Source: Salinisphaera orenii subsp. halophila YIM 95161
Lineage (GTDB): Bacteria; Pseudomonadota; Gammaproteobacteria; Nevskiales; Salinisphaeraceae
Assembly (NCBI RefSeq): GCF_003732545.1
Contig: NZ_AYKF01000066.1
Span: forward strand, 62,001 to 126,000
Reading direction: 5' to 3'
Length of the DNA stretch: 64,000 nt
Position 1 is the stretch's first letter. Each line of letters opens with the position of its first letter. A model generated the notes under the pieces. The model ran no database searches and had not been told where the DNA came from. It saw only the letters and a program-made list of their open reading frames with translations. Made by a program: the position numbers and the translations under genes. Positions 1 through 8,671 of the stretch are shown in pieces.

Positions 1-302
1 CTCAGCATTACAATAAATTTCGCGTCCGAACGATAATTTACGATCTGCTCAATCGCTTCCGGCATCGTGAAGTAGCTTGTGGACGCATCGATACGCGCTT
101 TATGAGCTGGTGAGGCACCAAGAAATAACCTCTCGTATTCACTAAGGCTCATTTTCTTGCGCAGAAAATCGCCAAAATAATGCGGCTCTTTCTTGGGGGA
201 TACATAACACTCCGGATGCTGAGAAAGCCAATAAGCCAGTGATGTGGTCCCACATTTTGGCGCCCCAGCCAAAAATACGTTCGGTTTCCGCTCTGAATTC
301 AT
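1..302 (-). CDS. Sulfotransferase, N-terminal part (runs off the window)
   Basis: The minus strand from 302 gives about 100 residues of a PAPS-dependent sulfotransferase. The N-terminal GAPKCGTTSL is the 5'-phosphosulfate-binding loop, followed by SQHPECYVSPKKEPHYF and, near the window edge, STSYF and KFIVMLR, all in the order usual for bacterial carbohydrate or heparan-type sulfotransferases. The ATG overlaps the stop of the upstream flippase gene (ATGA), so the two are probably translationally coupled. In this exopolysaccharide locus it would sulfate a sugar of the polymer or precursor. The acceptor cannot be told from this fragment, and the C-terminus lies outside the window. Confidence 0.85.
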   Translation of the reverse strand, partial: MNSERKPNVFLAGAPKCGTTSLAYWLSQHPECYVSPKKEPHYFGDFLRKKMSLSEYERLFLGASPAHKARIDASTSYFTMPEAIEQIVNYRSDAKFIVML

Positions 303-1672
303 AAGTCGCTCCATGGCAATGGCCCTGTAGCGAGTGTCTCTAACCCAAGCCGCTTTATGACAGCGCGCCTGAGCAGGATATTCCACCAGATTAGCGTCAA
401 TACACTAGCCGCAGCTGCGCCCTCCATCCCGAAAATCGGAATAAGCGCAAAGTTCATCACAACATTGGCAGCCGCTGCCCAGGCGATGCCACGCATTGTG
501 TCCCGCTCGTGTCCTGTCATATTCAGCAGCATGCCGACAGACCCCATGGCAGAATTAAATAATTGTCCTACTGCCAACACTCCAAGGGTTACCGCGCCGG
601 TGCGGAAAGCGTCACCAAAAACCCAAGCGAGAAGGACCTCTCCGGCTATGAGGAATAGCAGGACTGGCGGCAACGCCAGCGCCAGAATGACTCGCGCACT
701 CAGCGTTACGAGTCGCTGCAGGCGATGATAGTCGCCGCGCTGATAGAGCCTGGCAAAGTGCGGTTGCAGCACCTGATTCATGGCTTGCAAGCCAAAAACC
801 ACTAGCAGGGTCATCTGGAAGACGGCTCGATAGACGCCTACCTCTTCATCCGCGCGGAAAATACCGAGAACAATAAGATCTGCGTAGTTGTTGATGAGCT
901 GCAAGCCGGTAATCAGCGCCAACGGAATGACGGCCTTAGCCCATGCCCGATGTTGGTATACGGGCCGTGGCGCGGTTGAGAGGACAGACGGCCGGAACCG
1001 CCGCAACAGCCAGGCGCCGATGCCGAACGCCAAGATTGATGCGACTGCGTAGAGTGCCATTGCTCGCTCGGGCCGCATCGTGTTGCCGGGTCCAGCCAAG
1101 GCGGCCCACGCACCGACCAATGCGAGCAACACGGCTGGACGGATCACGCTTTCAGGGAGCTGCCCCTGCACGACCTTGCGCAGCCCGCGCAGGCTCGCGC
1201 CTCGCACCTTGGCCAGCGCGAGCAAGGGAATCACTGCCAAGCCGACCGTAAGCGTTGCCGCTCGGGGGCCGTCGCCGCCGATATCCGTCAATAAAACAAC
1301 GCCACTCACAGCCAACAACGCAAGTACGGAGAGAATCGCGACAGCGGCGTTGCCCCAGCGCCACAGTCCTCGCATTAGGCCCCAGTCCTCGTCCGCCTGT
1401 GCCGTCGCCGTCTCGCGCACGACAAGCTGAGGTACACCAACCTGTGCGGGGATAGCAGTCACCATCAGCAAAGCAAGGGCGAAGGAATAAACGCCGTAGC
1501 CCTCCGGACCAAGGACACGAGCCAGCACCACGGCCACGGCGAAACCAAGAATGGCGTTTGCTGACTTGATTGCCAGGCTGCCGATGCCGCCACGCAAGAG
1601 CTGGGCCCGTAGGCCGTCTCCGCTCAAGCGTCGGCCTACACGCCGAGATAGTCCGATCACATGTCCACTCAT
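299..1672 (-). CDS. Polysaccharide flippase, Wzx/MOP family
   Basis: This 457-residue multi-pass membrane protein has the family's typical N-terminus, with LLRGGIGSLAIKSANAILGF followed by VLARVLGPEGYGVYSFALAL. Hydrophobic segments recur along the whole length (about 12-14), as expected for flippases that move undecaprenyl-linked oligosaccharides across the inner membrane. It lies downstream of the tyrosine autokinase gene on the same strand and overlaps the sulfotransferase start by 4 bp. It probably exports the repeat unit of the exopolysaccharide. A teichoic-acid or O-antigen role cannot be excluded from sequence alone. Confidence 0.88.
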   Translation of the reverse strand: MSGHVIGLSRRVGRRLSGDGLRAQLLRGGIGSLAIKSANAILGFAVAVVLARVLGPEGYGVYSFALALLMVTAIPAQVGVPQLVVRETATAQADEDWGLMRGLWRWGNAAVAILSVLALLAVSGVVLLTDIGGDGPRAATLTVGLAVIPLLALAKVRGASLRGLRKVVQGQLPESVIRPAVLLALVGAWAALAGPGNTMRPERAMALYAVASILAFGIGAWLLRRFRPSVLSTAPRPVYQHRAWAKAVIPLALITGLQLINNYADLIVLGIFRADEEVGVYRAVFQMTLLVVFGLQAMNQVLQPHFARLYQRGDYHRLQRLVTLSARVILALALPPVLLFLIAGEVLLAWVFGDAFRTGAVTLGVLAVGQLFNSAMGSVGMLLNMTGHERDTMRGIAWAAAANVVMNFALIPIFGMEGAAAASVLTLIWWNILLRRAVIKRLGLETLATGPLPWSDL

Positions 1673-1882
1673 TTAGTGTCTACGGGGAAGGTCATTCCTG
1701 TCTTCCCGGTACTTTCCACTGCTTGTTCCCATCACTTACGGCACATCGCCGGCGCAAACGCTCTACACAAAGTTCACCCAAGGGGAGTCGATACGGCTAC
1801 ACGGACTGCTGCTGTAAAAAACAAGACCGGCTCACGGAAATCCTAGAGCTCGTTAATTCACTAACTTGGAACGGACTGGCAG

Positions 1883-4147
1883 CTATTTTTTGTACTCGTA
1901 CCGGTAGTAGCTGTAACCACCCGCATAATTCTCATGTTTCTTCTGATAGGCATTGAATACAACACCCGCCACCTTGTGATCGGCGCTGGCCAGCCGTTTT
2001 GCGGTTTCTTCCAGTTCGCCCATCGGATGCCGGCCCGCGGCGGCCACCATGAACGTGACAACGCCGGGCAATGACGCTCTGATGATGGCCGCATCCGTAA
2101 CCGCGAGCACCGGCGGTGCGTCCACCAGCACGATGTCGAACCGCTTCTTCAGACGCTCGAGCAACTGCGGGAATGTCTTGCGCATGAGCATCTCGGAAGG
2201 GTTCGGTGGCAACTGCCCCGTGGTTAATACGCTGAACTCGAGATCCTCGGACGTGCGTAGCGCATCGTCCAATTCAACGTGTCCCGTCAGAACCTGCGAC
2301 AGACCCGGGGCGCGTTGCCGGTCCTTGACGAATTCGTGTATCCGCCCCTTGCGCAGGTCGGCGTCGACAACCACGACGCTCTGGCCGACCTCTGCTAGCA
2401 GATAGGCCAGGTTCATGCTAACGAACGACTTGCCGACACCCGGCGTCGGCCCGGTCATGAGGATAACGTTGCTATCGGCCTCCGTCTGGGCGAAATACAG
2501 GCTGGTGCGCATACTGCGCAAGGCCTCGACGGCGACTTCCTCGGGATTATCGCGAGCAAGCAAAGGCAAGGGCTGGCGCCTTCTACGGGCCCGTGCCGAC
2601 TGCTGTTCCAGCCAGTTGCTGAACGGCACAACGGCATATACCGACAGGCCAAGGCGGTTCTCGATTGCCTTCGGGTCGTCCACGCCGCGGCGGACCGCGG
2701 CCTGCACGAAAACGAAGGCTACGCCGAGCAGGCCGCCCAGTACGATCGCCAGCGTCAGCACCAGCACGGTTTTCGGGCCGATGGAGCCCATCGGCTGTAC
2801 GGCGTGGTCGACGATGCGGACATTGCCGACCGTCCCCGCCTTGATCACTCTGAGTTGCTGCGCGCGGTTGAGCAAGGCGGTGTAGAGCTGGGTATTGACC
2901 TCGACGTCCCGTCGCAGGCCGAACATTTCTTTCTGGGCGCCCGGCAGGCCGCCGATGCGCTCTTCCAGCTGCCGCTTTTCCTGCGCGAGTTGTTGCATCT
3001 GCTCGCGCGCCGCTTCCAGCGCCGGGTGCTGGCCGGTATAGGTCTGGCGCAACTCGGCAACCCTGAGTTCGAGTTGCGAGCGTTTATCCTCGATCGCAAC
3101 CATCTGGTTCAGCAATGCCTGGCCTTCCTTGCCCAGGTCGATGGTGTCGTTATTCTGCTGATACTGGGTGAGCCTGGCTTCGGCGGCCTCGAGATCGGCC
3201 TTGAGTTCGGGCATCTGCTCGTTGAGAAACTCCAGGCTTTTTTCCGCCTCCGCGGAGCGTGCTTCGACGTTCTGGCGCAGATAATTGTTCGCGACCGCGT
3301 TGACGATATCGGTGATTCGGGCCTTGTCCTTGCCTTCGAGCGTGACCCGTACGATGCCGCTTTCATCGCCCTCCTCGGCCACACGGAGCTTGTTCTGCAG
3401 TTCCTCGACCACGGCGAGCGCGCCCCGACGGGTGAGCCTGAAATCGGTCGGCGGGTCACTGACTGCGATGTCGCTGACAAATACGCCGACGGCCGCGCCC
3501 CTCGATGTCTCGCCTTCGGCCACTTCGCCGACGGTCCCTTCCAGGATCCTGTCGCCTTCCGGGCCGAACAACAGATACTGGCCACCGCCCAGCGCACGCA
3601 AGGTGAATGCCTGTCCCAGGAGGTCATCCGGTACGTTCATCCGCTCCACGGTCGCGTGTACGGGCTGCCAGGCGTAGCGCCCGAACCATGATTCGGCGTC
3701 CGGCGGAACGGCGCTCGAGGCGAGCGGGCCGAGCTCGCGGCGCTCGGCCACGGCCTGGCCGATTACAGGGAAATAAGCCGGTGCGCTCACCGTTTCCAGC
3801 CCGAGACCCTCGACCGTATCGCCCAGCACCGTGCGCGACTTGATGATCGGGATTTCCGATTCGGCCAGCGTCGTACCCTTACCCGCAAGCTGCTTGAGGT
3901 CGTTGGTGACACCCTGCAGGGGTTGCGAGCCCTCGTCTTCTATCTTGAGCAGTGCGTCGGTCTGATACGTCGGTTGCACCACAAACAGATAGAACACGGC
4001 GCACAGCAATGCGACAACGACAAACGCGACGATCTTCCAACGCCCGCCCCACAGCAGGTTCCATAGCTGCGCGAACTCGATCTCGTCATCCCGCCCCACG
4101 GCGTTCGATTGACTGGGGTCTGTGCCCCCCTGATGCGATTCGGTCAT
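1883..4147 (-). CDS. Polysaccharide co-polymerase / bacterial tyrosine autokinase (Wzc type)
   Basis: The 754-residue protein joins a Wzz chain-length domain to a cytoplasmic BY-kinase. Membrane segments lie at about 38-57 and 460-484, with a long coiled-coil periplasmic region between them (about 295-435). The kinase has Walker A GPTPGVGKS (566-574), Walker A' VVVVDADLRK (591-600) and Walker B DIVLVDAPP (671-679). The tail is a tyrosine cluster (Y741, 745, 747, 748, 750, 752), the usual autophosphorylation site. Such proteins control polymer length and export by phosphorylation cycling. It is the first gene of the exopolysaccharide block seen here. The outer-membrane Wza partner is not in the window. 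Confidence 0.93.
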   Translation of the reverse strand: MTESHQGGTDPSQSNAVGRDDEIEFAQLWNLLWGGRWKIVAFVVVALLCAVFYLFVVQPTYQTDALLKIEDEGSQPLQGVTNDLKQLAGKGTTLAESEIPIIKSRTVLGDTVEGLGLETVSAPAYFPVIGQAVAERRELGPLASSAVPPDAESWFGRYAWQPVHATVERMNVPDDLLGQAFTLRALGGGQYLLFGPEGDRILEGTVGEVAEGETSRGAAVGVFVSDIAVSDPPTDFRLTRRGALAVVEELQNKLRVAEEGDESGIVRVTLEGKDKARITDIVNAVANNYLRQNVEARSAEAEKSLEFLNEQMPELKADLEAAEARLTQYQQNNDTIDLGKEGQALLNQMVAIEDKRSQLELRVAELRQTYTGQHPALEAAREQMQQLAQEKRQLEERIGGLPGAQKEMFGLRRDVEVNTQLYTALLNRAQQLRVIKAGTVGNVRIVDHAVQPMGSIGPKTVLVLTLAIVLGGLLGVAFVFVQAAVRRGVDDPKAIENRLGLSVYAVVPFSNWLEQQSARARRRRQPLPLLARDNPEEVAVEALRSMRTSLYFAQTEADSNVILMTGPTPGVGKSFVSMNLAYLLAEVGQSVVVVDADLRKGRIHEFVKDRQRAPGLSQVLTGHVELDDALRTSEDLEFSVLTTGQLPPNPSEMLMRKTFPQLLERLKKRFDIVLVDAPPVLAVTDAAIIRASLPGVVTFMVAAAGRHPMGELEETAKRLASADHKVAGVVFNAYQKKHENYAGGYSYYRYEYKK

Positions 4148-4334
4148 TGGATGTATCGGTTATGACTGATTGTTGGCGTTGCTCGACCACCCCCAGCGCG
4201 GGGCAACCGGGAACAGGATATTCGGCCAGAGCGTGGGCTGTGCCAATGCGCGGTTAGCGCTCCGAAGACAGATAACGGCTCAACCACGACATCCCGCGGC
4301 TGGAACTGGAACAGCCTGGCCGGCAACGGGCTAT

Positions 4335-4685
4335 TCACCGAACCGGCATCGGCTTTGCAGACGCAAGCCTGACGGTTATCGGCACATCCTGTTCCAACTT
4401 GAGGGTATATTGCTCGCGCCTACCTGCCGGATGGCCTGAAAACGAGCCGGCAATGGGCGTGAGGATCGGCTCGCGGCCGATTTGCGTGCTCGGCGCGCCA
4501 CCGTCGTTGCCGGCCAGCCCGCTGCCGCCCGCGAACAGAACCCCGGCTCGCGCGTCCGCGCAAGGGGACGGAGAACCCGGCGACACGCCTGCCCTGAAGA
4601 CAAGCCCACCGGTCAAAATCGCGGCGTACGTTATTGGCGCTGCGCGTGGCGCGGCGGCCACCGGCTTCGCTGCTTTACTCGTCAC
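4335..4685 (-). CDS. Possible small hypothetical protein
   Basis: This is a 116-residue reading frame starting at a GTG with a strong Shine-Dalgarno (GGGGGAGG) about 4 nt upstream. I chose that start over an earlier in-frame ATG at 4871. The N-terminus is Ala/Pro-rich with a short hydrophobic stretch (ITYAAILTGGLVF), then a Gly-rich middle and a more polar end (QYTLKLEQDVPITVRL). I do not recognise a family. It lies upstream of the tyrosine autokinase on the same strand, so it could belong to the exopolysaccharide locus. In GC-rich DNA an open frame of this size can also be chance. Confidence 0.3.
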   Translation of the reverse strand: MTSKAAKPVAAAPRAAPITYAAILTGGLVFRAGVSPGSPSPCADARAGVLFAGGSGLAGNDGGAPSTQIGREPILTPIAGSFSGHPAGRREQYTLKLEQDVPITVRLASAKPMPVR

Positions 4686-5715
4686 AGTGCCTCCCCCGGA
4701 AGCGATGTCGCCACGCGGCCTCGTCCCGCGTAACGATCTTGAAGGCGAGTGCTTGCTGCACCTCCAAGAAGCTGGCGCACAGTATGCCCCACACTTGGTC
4801 CATCTGTCCCAAAATTTTTGTATGGCGTTAAGCGCTTCCGCGATCCTACCAGCGCTTCGACCAGCACCCATTGGTAACGCCCCTGTCCTCGACGGCCTCC
4901 GTTACCGGCCGATGCGCGGCTCGAACGGCTTCGCCGATGCTCCGGTGGATCGACGGACCGCTCCATCACGCAACTCGGGCCTGCGACGCGTTTTCCATGT
5001 CGCCGGCTCTTGTCTCATCGCTACATGAATCGTGCGACCGAGTGCCCTGCCGCCCGCCGCGGGGTGAGAACCAGGCATATGTATTGAACAGCGGCGCCGC
5101 AGCTCCGGGCATCGACGAAGAGCACCCCCTTTGACAGACCGCCCCTCGTCATCGTCACGCCGACAGGCTTTTGTGTACTTCGGCGACCGCGCGTAGGCGG
5201 CTGGCGCCTCTGCGGATACATGGCGTCCGCCTGAGCCCTATCGTTCCCGCATGCATGATCGAGCCCGGCGCTACCGTTACCTTACCCCGGGCGTTCACAG
5301 GCACTTGCCGGTGGCCTCGCCGCATTTCGTCATCCTGTGGCCGCGGATTCGATGTCGCTACGGGCTTGTCCCGAGGCCACGACGCCCGTTGTCGGTCTGA
5401 CTGCTGCCGTACCGTACTCTCGCCCAACGAGGCCCGGCGACGACACGATGCGATGAGCGCCCGATCGGCTGACCGCCGCAGGGACACGCGGCGTGGTATC
5501 GGTACAGATCCATACCGCTCAAGCGCGGATTGTTCGACGCGCCGATTCTCGCGGTCCAGCTGAACGCCGAAGTGGCCTGCCCTGCCAGCCGACCCAGTCG
5601 GCGCACCATGAACGCGTCCGGTCGGTTATAACGACCGGACGGCCGGCCTGTCATCCGCATGCCCGGCGCGCGCGTACACGGCCCACTTCGCACACGCATT
5701 GATAGGCGAACTTCG
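4686..5715. other. Gene-poor intergenic stretch
   Basis: I find no convincing gene in this roughly 1-kb stretch. The open frames on both strands are rich in Arg, Ser and Cys, lack recognisable motifs and have no good ribosome binding site. The part around 4800-4840 is relatively AT-rich and could hold promoter elements for the possible small gene downstream on the minus strand. The only clear structure is the inverted repeat at 5616-5640. It may be decayed coding sequence at the edge of the exopolysaccharide locus. Confidence 0.6.
5616..5640. repeat. Inverted repeat upstream of phrB
   Basis: Two 9-bp arms, GTCCGGTCG and CGACCGGAC, flank the 7-nt spacer GTTATAA. The structure lies 75 bp before the phrB start. 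It has no following T-run, so it looks more like an operator or cruciform than a terminator. No regulator is assigned. Confidence 0.6.
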
Positions 5716-7158
5716 ATGAAAAAACGCGCAATCGTATGGTTTCGGCGTGATCTGCGGCTGGCCGACAATCCGGCTCTGTGCGCCGCCCTCGACGGCGATT
5801 TCGATACCGTCCTCCCCGTATTCATCGAAGCGCCCGACGAGCTCGGCGACGAGGCCCCGGGCGGCGCGCAACGCGTATGGCAGCACTTTTCGCTCGCCGC
5901 ACTCGCGGCCGATCTGGAGGCCCTGTGCTCGCGTCTGATCATCCGCGGGGGGCCGAGCGCCGACGCGCTCGATCGGCTCATCGAGGAAAGCGGCGCCACG
6001 GCGGTCTACTGGAATCGGCTCTACGATCCGCACACGATCGAACGGGACAAGCGCGTCAAGGCCCATCTGGACGACCAGGGCATCGAGACCGCCAGTTTTC
6101 CCGCGCATCTGCTCTACGAACCCTGGACGGTCTCGACGCGGCAGAATGCCCCCTACAAGGTGTTCACCCCCTTCTGGAAAGCCGTGCGGGACCGGCCGGT
6201 CGCCACGCCGCTGGCCGCGCCGTCCGAACTGCCGGCGGTCTGGGACCGCATCGGCTCGGAATCGCTCGACGCGCTCGGCCTGTTGCCCGAAATCCGCTGG
6301 GACGACGGCATTCGCGAGGCCTGGACGCCCGGCGAGGCCGGCGCGCACGACCGGCTCGATCACTTCGTGGACGATGTCCTCGGGCGTTACGCCACCGACC
6401 GCGATCGGCCGGCGGTCCTCGGCACCTCGTATCTGTCGCCGCATCTGCACTGGGGCGAGATCGGGCCGCGCCAGGTCGTGCATCGCGTCGAGGAATGGCT
6501 GGCCGAACACGGCCGGGACGGGGATCGCGCGGACGCGAATACGTTTCTGAGCGAGATCGGCTGGCGCGAGTTCGCCCACCACGTGCTCTATCACTTCCCG
6601 GAGACGCCCGAGCGACCGCTGGATACGCGGTTCGAGTCGTTCCCCTGGTCGGGCGACGACGAGGGCCTGGCGCGCTGGCAACGCGGCACCACCGGCATAC
6701 CGATGGTGGACGCCGGCATGCGCGAACTCTGGGCGACCGGCTATATGCACAATCGCCTGCGGATGACCGTGGCGTCCTTTCTGACCAAGAACCTGCGCGT
6801 GGCCTGGCAGCATGGTGAGCGCTGGTTCTGGGACACGCTGGTGGACGCCGATCTGGCGAACAATACGCTCGGCTGGCAGTGGGCCGCCGGCTGCGGCGCG
6901 GATGCGGCGCCCTTCTTCCGCATTTTCAACCCCGCCCGTCAGGGCGAGCGCTTCGACCCCGACGGCCATTATGTGCGCCGCTGGGTGCCGGAGCTGGCGA
7001 ACCTCGACGCGAAGCATATCCACGCGCCGTGGGCCGCGCCGGGCAAGGCGCTGGCAGATGCCGGCGTGGTACTCGGCGACACGTATCCGGAGCCCATCGT
7101 GGACCTGAAGGCCTCGCGGCGCGAAGCTCTGGCGGCGTTCGATCAGGTCAAGAAGTAG
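5716..7158 (+). CDS. phrB: Deoxyribodipyrimidine photo-lyase
   Basis: This 480-residue flavoprotein uses blue light to split cyclobutane pyrimidine dimers. The N-terminal antenna domain begins KKRAIVWFRRDLRLADNP. The C-terminal FAD domain has TGIPMVDAGMREL, YMHNRLRMTVASFLTKNL and GWQWAAGCGADAAPFFRIFN, which align closely with E. coli PhrB. The ATG at 5716 is chosen because the photolyase homology starts there, although the frame is open from 5659. It stands alone between the gene-poor stretch and the minus-strand small RNA. The antenna chromophore cannot be told, and a CPD photolyase is more likely than a signalling cryptochrome. Confidence 0.95.
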   Translation: MKKRAIVWFRRDLRLADNPALCAALDGDFDTVLPVFIEAPDELGDEAPGGAQRVWQHFSLAALAADLEALCSRLIIRGGPSADALDRLIEESGATAVYWNRLYDPHTIERDKRVKAHLDDQGIETASFPAHLLYEPWTVSTRQNAPYKVFTPFWKAVRDRPVATPLAAPSELPAVWDRIGSESLDALGLLPEIRWDDGIREAWTPGEAGAHDRLDHFVDDVLGRYATDRDRPAVLGTSYLSPHLHWGEIGPRQVVHRVEEWLAEHGRDGDRADANTFLSEIGWREFAHHVLYHFPETPERPLDTRFESFPWSGDDEGLARWQRGTTGIPMVDAGMRELWATGYMHNRLRMTVASFLTKNLRVAWQHGERWFWDTLVDADLANNTLGWQWAAGCGADAAPFFRIFNPARQGERFDPDGHYVRRWVPELANLDAKHIHAPWAAPGKALADAGVVLGDTYPEPIVDLKASRREALAAFDQVKK

Positions 7159-7193
7159 CCGATCATTCCGGCCACGAACCCGGAACGCCGCTC

Positions 7194-7219
7194 AAAAAAA
7201 AGGCTCCGTGAGGAGCCTT
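7194..7219 (-). terminator. Intrinsic terminator of the small RNA
   Basis: An 8-bp stem AAGGCTCC/GGAGCCTT with a 4-nt loop is followed on the minus strand by eight U residues. There is no T-run on the plus side, so it serves minus-strand transcription rather than phrB. Confidence 0.88.
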
Positions 7220-7374
7220 CAACTGCGTTCCCGTGCTTGTTGTTTTTGGTCGCCACCTAAGGTGGACATCGCGGGAAGCTCATCTTTTAACCGGCCTGCG
7301 CCGGTTCCTCCGAAAGGCCTCGCCTGTTGATCGGTCGAGAGCCACAGCGCCCTTGTTGTTCTTTGTGCTGCAGT
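7194..7374 (-). ncRNA. Candidate small RNA with two A-A-N triplet motifs (Hfq or Hfq-Crc decoy?)
   Basis: A minus-strand unit of about 180 nt lies just downstream of orn, with its own promoter (7379-7407) and an intrinsic terminator (7194-7219). The RNA holds two nearly identical single-stranded motifs, AAGAACAACAAG (7352-7363) and AAAAACAACAAG (7236-7247). Each is four consecutive A-A-N triplets, the pattern bound by the Hfq distal face and, in Pseudomonas, by Hfq-Crc. Hairpins are visible at 7289-7306 (AACCGG/CCGGTT) and 7253-7265 (CCACC/GGTGG). A 5-bp pairing of the 5' end (7370-7374) with 7222-7226 could close the molecule. CrcZ/CrcY are the nearest functional analogy. A 6S-like RNA or an orn 3' UTR are alternatives. 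Confidence 0.6.
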
Positions 7375-7378
7375 ATCG

Positions 7379-7407
7379 TTTTTAGCACGCCCCAGCGGGA
7401 CCGTCAA
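7379..7407 (-). promoter_or_regulatory. Sigma-70-type promoter of the small RNA
   Basis: On the minus strand TTGACG (7407-7402) is separated by 17 bp from TAAAAA (7384-7379). The expected start is near 7374-7371. It lies between the orn stop and the small RNA, which suggests the RNA is not just orn read-through. Confidence 0.55.
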
Positions 7408-7436
7408 TTAACCGACGCCCCAGCACGCCGCCCGGA

Positions 7437-7982
7437 TCAGACCTGGAGCAGTGTATTCCGATAGTAGGACAGCTCCTCGATCGAGTCGCGGATGTCGTCC
7501 ATCGCCAGATGACTGGACTGCTTGGTGTAGCCCGAGGCCACCTCCGGCGCCCAGCGCCGCGCGAGCTCCTTGAGCGTGCTGACATCGATATGCCGGTAAT
7601 GGAAGTAGGCTTCCAGCTTCGGCATGTAGAGCGCGAGAAAACGGCGGTCCTGGCAGATGCTGTTGCCGCACATCGGCGAGGTCTGCGCGGGCACGTGCTC
7701 GGCCAGAAAGGCCAGCGTCCGCGCCTCGGCCGCGGCCTCGTCGATGTCGCTATCGCGCACTCGCTCGACCAGCCCGGAGCCGGTGTGCTGACGGGTGTTC
7801 CAGGCGTCCATGCCGGCCAGACGATGCTCCGGCTGATGAACGGCCATGACCGGGCCTTCGGCGAGCACCTGCAGATTCTTGTCGGTCACCATCGTGGCGA
7901 TCTCGATGATCCGGTCCTCCGTGGGGCTCAGGCCCGTCATCTCGAGATCGATCCAGATGAGATTGTCGTCGGCGTAACTCAT
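7437..7982 (-). CDS. orn: Oligoribonuclease
   Basis: Orn is a 3'-5' exoribonuclease of the DEDDh family that degrades dinucleotides left by other RNases and pGpG from c-di-GMP turnover. The 181-residue length matches the family exactly. The first catalytic motif WIDLEMTGL places Asp12 and Glu14 as in E. coli, and the later [15 protein letters not shown] holds the His/Asp part. The start at 7982 is set by [14 protein letters not shown]; upstream in-frame codons only add Arg-rich sequence. The neighbour phhB is divergent, so the 128-bp gap between them must hold both promoters. Confidence 0.96.
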   Translation of the reverse strand: MSYADDNLIWIDLEMTGLSPTEDRIIEIATMVTDKNLQVLAEGPVMAVHQPEHRLAGMDAWNTRQHTGSGLVERVRDSDIDEAAAEARTLAFLAEHVPAQTSPMCGNSICQDRRFLALYMPKLEAYFHYRHIDVSTLKELARRWAPEVASGYTKQSSHLAMDDIRDSIEELSYYRNTLLQV

Positions 7983-8109
7983 GGCATTGCTTCGTGGATG
8001 AGGCCGCATTGTGCGACGCCGCGGCCGATCGCGCAAAAGCGCGACGACTGTTAATACCGTCGCGTACGGGTGTTATCGTCGAGTGGTCATTTACCTACAG
8101 GACACCGCC

Positions 8110-8442
8110 ATGACCGAACTAGCCGAGCGCCATTGCGCGCCCTGCGAAGGCGGAACCCAGCCCATGAACGCATCCGATGTATCGGGCCGGCTTGGCCAGC
8201 TCTCCGACCGCTGGACGAGCGATGGCGACGCGAAGATCGTGGGGCAGTTCAAGTTCAAGAACTACTATCACACGCAGGCCTTCGTGAACGCCGTGGCCTA
8301 TATCGCGCACTGCGAGGACCACCATCCGGACATTACCTTCGGCTACAACCAGTGCACGATCGAACTCACCACGCACGCCATCAACGGCCTGTCCGACAAC
8401 GACTTCATCAGTGCGGCCAAGATCGACCGGCTGGTCGACTGA
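8110..8442 (+). CDS. phhB: Pterin-4a-carbinolamine dehydratase
   Basis: This 110-residue enzyme dehydrates 4a-hydroxytetrahydrobiopterin-type cofactors formed by aromatic amino acid hydroxylases. The active-site signature CEDHHPDITFGYNQCTIELTTH, with paired His residues, is complete. The ATG at 8110 follows an ACAGGA ribosome site and gives the usual length; the frame is open further upstream. No phenylalanine hydroxylase gene is in the window, and the protein may instead serve molybdopterin or folate metabolism. Confidence 0.92.
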   Translation: MTELAERHCAPCEGGTQPMNASDVSGRLGQLSDRWTSDGDAKIVGQFKFKNYYHTQAFVNAVAYIAHCEDHHPDITFGYNQCTIELTTHAINGLSDNDFISAAKIDRLVD

Positions 8443-8458
8443 CCCGGCTGCGGCTGCA

Positions 8459-8482
8459 CCGCGGGGCCTCGACGCCCCGCGG
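8459..8482. terminator. GC-rich hairpin after phhB, possible terminator
   Basis: Nine-base arms CCGCGGGGC and GCCCCGCGG flank a 6-nt loop 17 bp after the phhB stop. No T-run follows, so it may act as a transcript-end stabiliser or weak terminator. From here to the recR stop at 8672 I see no gene. Confidence 0.4.
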
Positions 8483-8671
8483 CAAACGGCTGCTGCCCCG
8501 CGCCGATCGACTGTCGCATCGGTTGGTGAGCGATCTCCCGCGGCTACGCGGACCGGGGCGCCGATCGGCAGAGCCTAGAGATATTGCGGCACGCGGCTCG
8601 TACCGGGTCGCGATCGGTGTCGGTCGTCCCTCGGAGCCACCGAAGACGCGATGCGCTGTACCCGATCTCGT

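Noticed and set aside
4399-5028. 209-codon plus-strand frame in the gene-poor stretch
   Set aside because: No ribosome site, no recognisable motif, Pro/Ala/Arg-rich; overlaps the better-supported minus-strand candidate.
5626-7023. Long minus-strand open frame opposite phrB
   Set aside because: It is antisense to a clear photolyase, rich in Arg/Gly/Val and without motifs; typical of GC-rich antisense frames.
7194-7374. Small RNA as the 6S RNA gene ssrS
   Set aside because: Size and a closing stem fit, but I could not find the long rod with central bubble, the usual neighbour gene is absent, and it has an intrinsic terminator; kept only as an alternative.
8459-8482. Hairpin after phhB as a strong intrinsic terminator
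   Set aside because: No T-run follows; listed only as a possible weak terminator.
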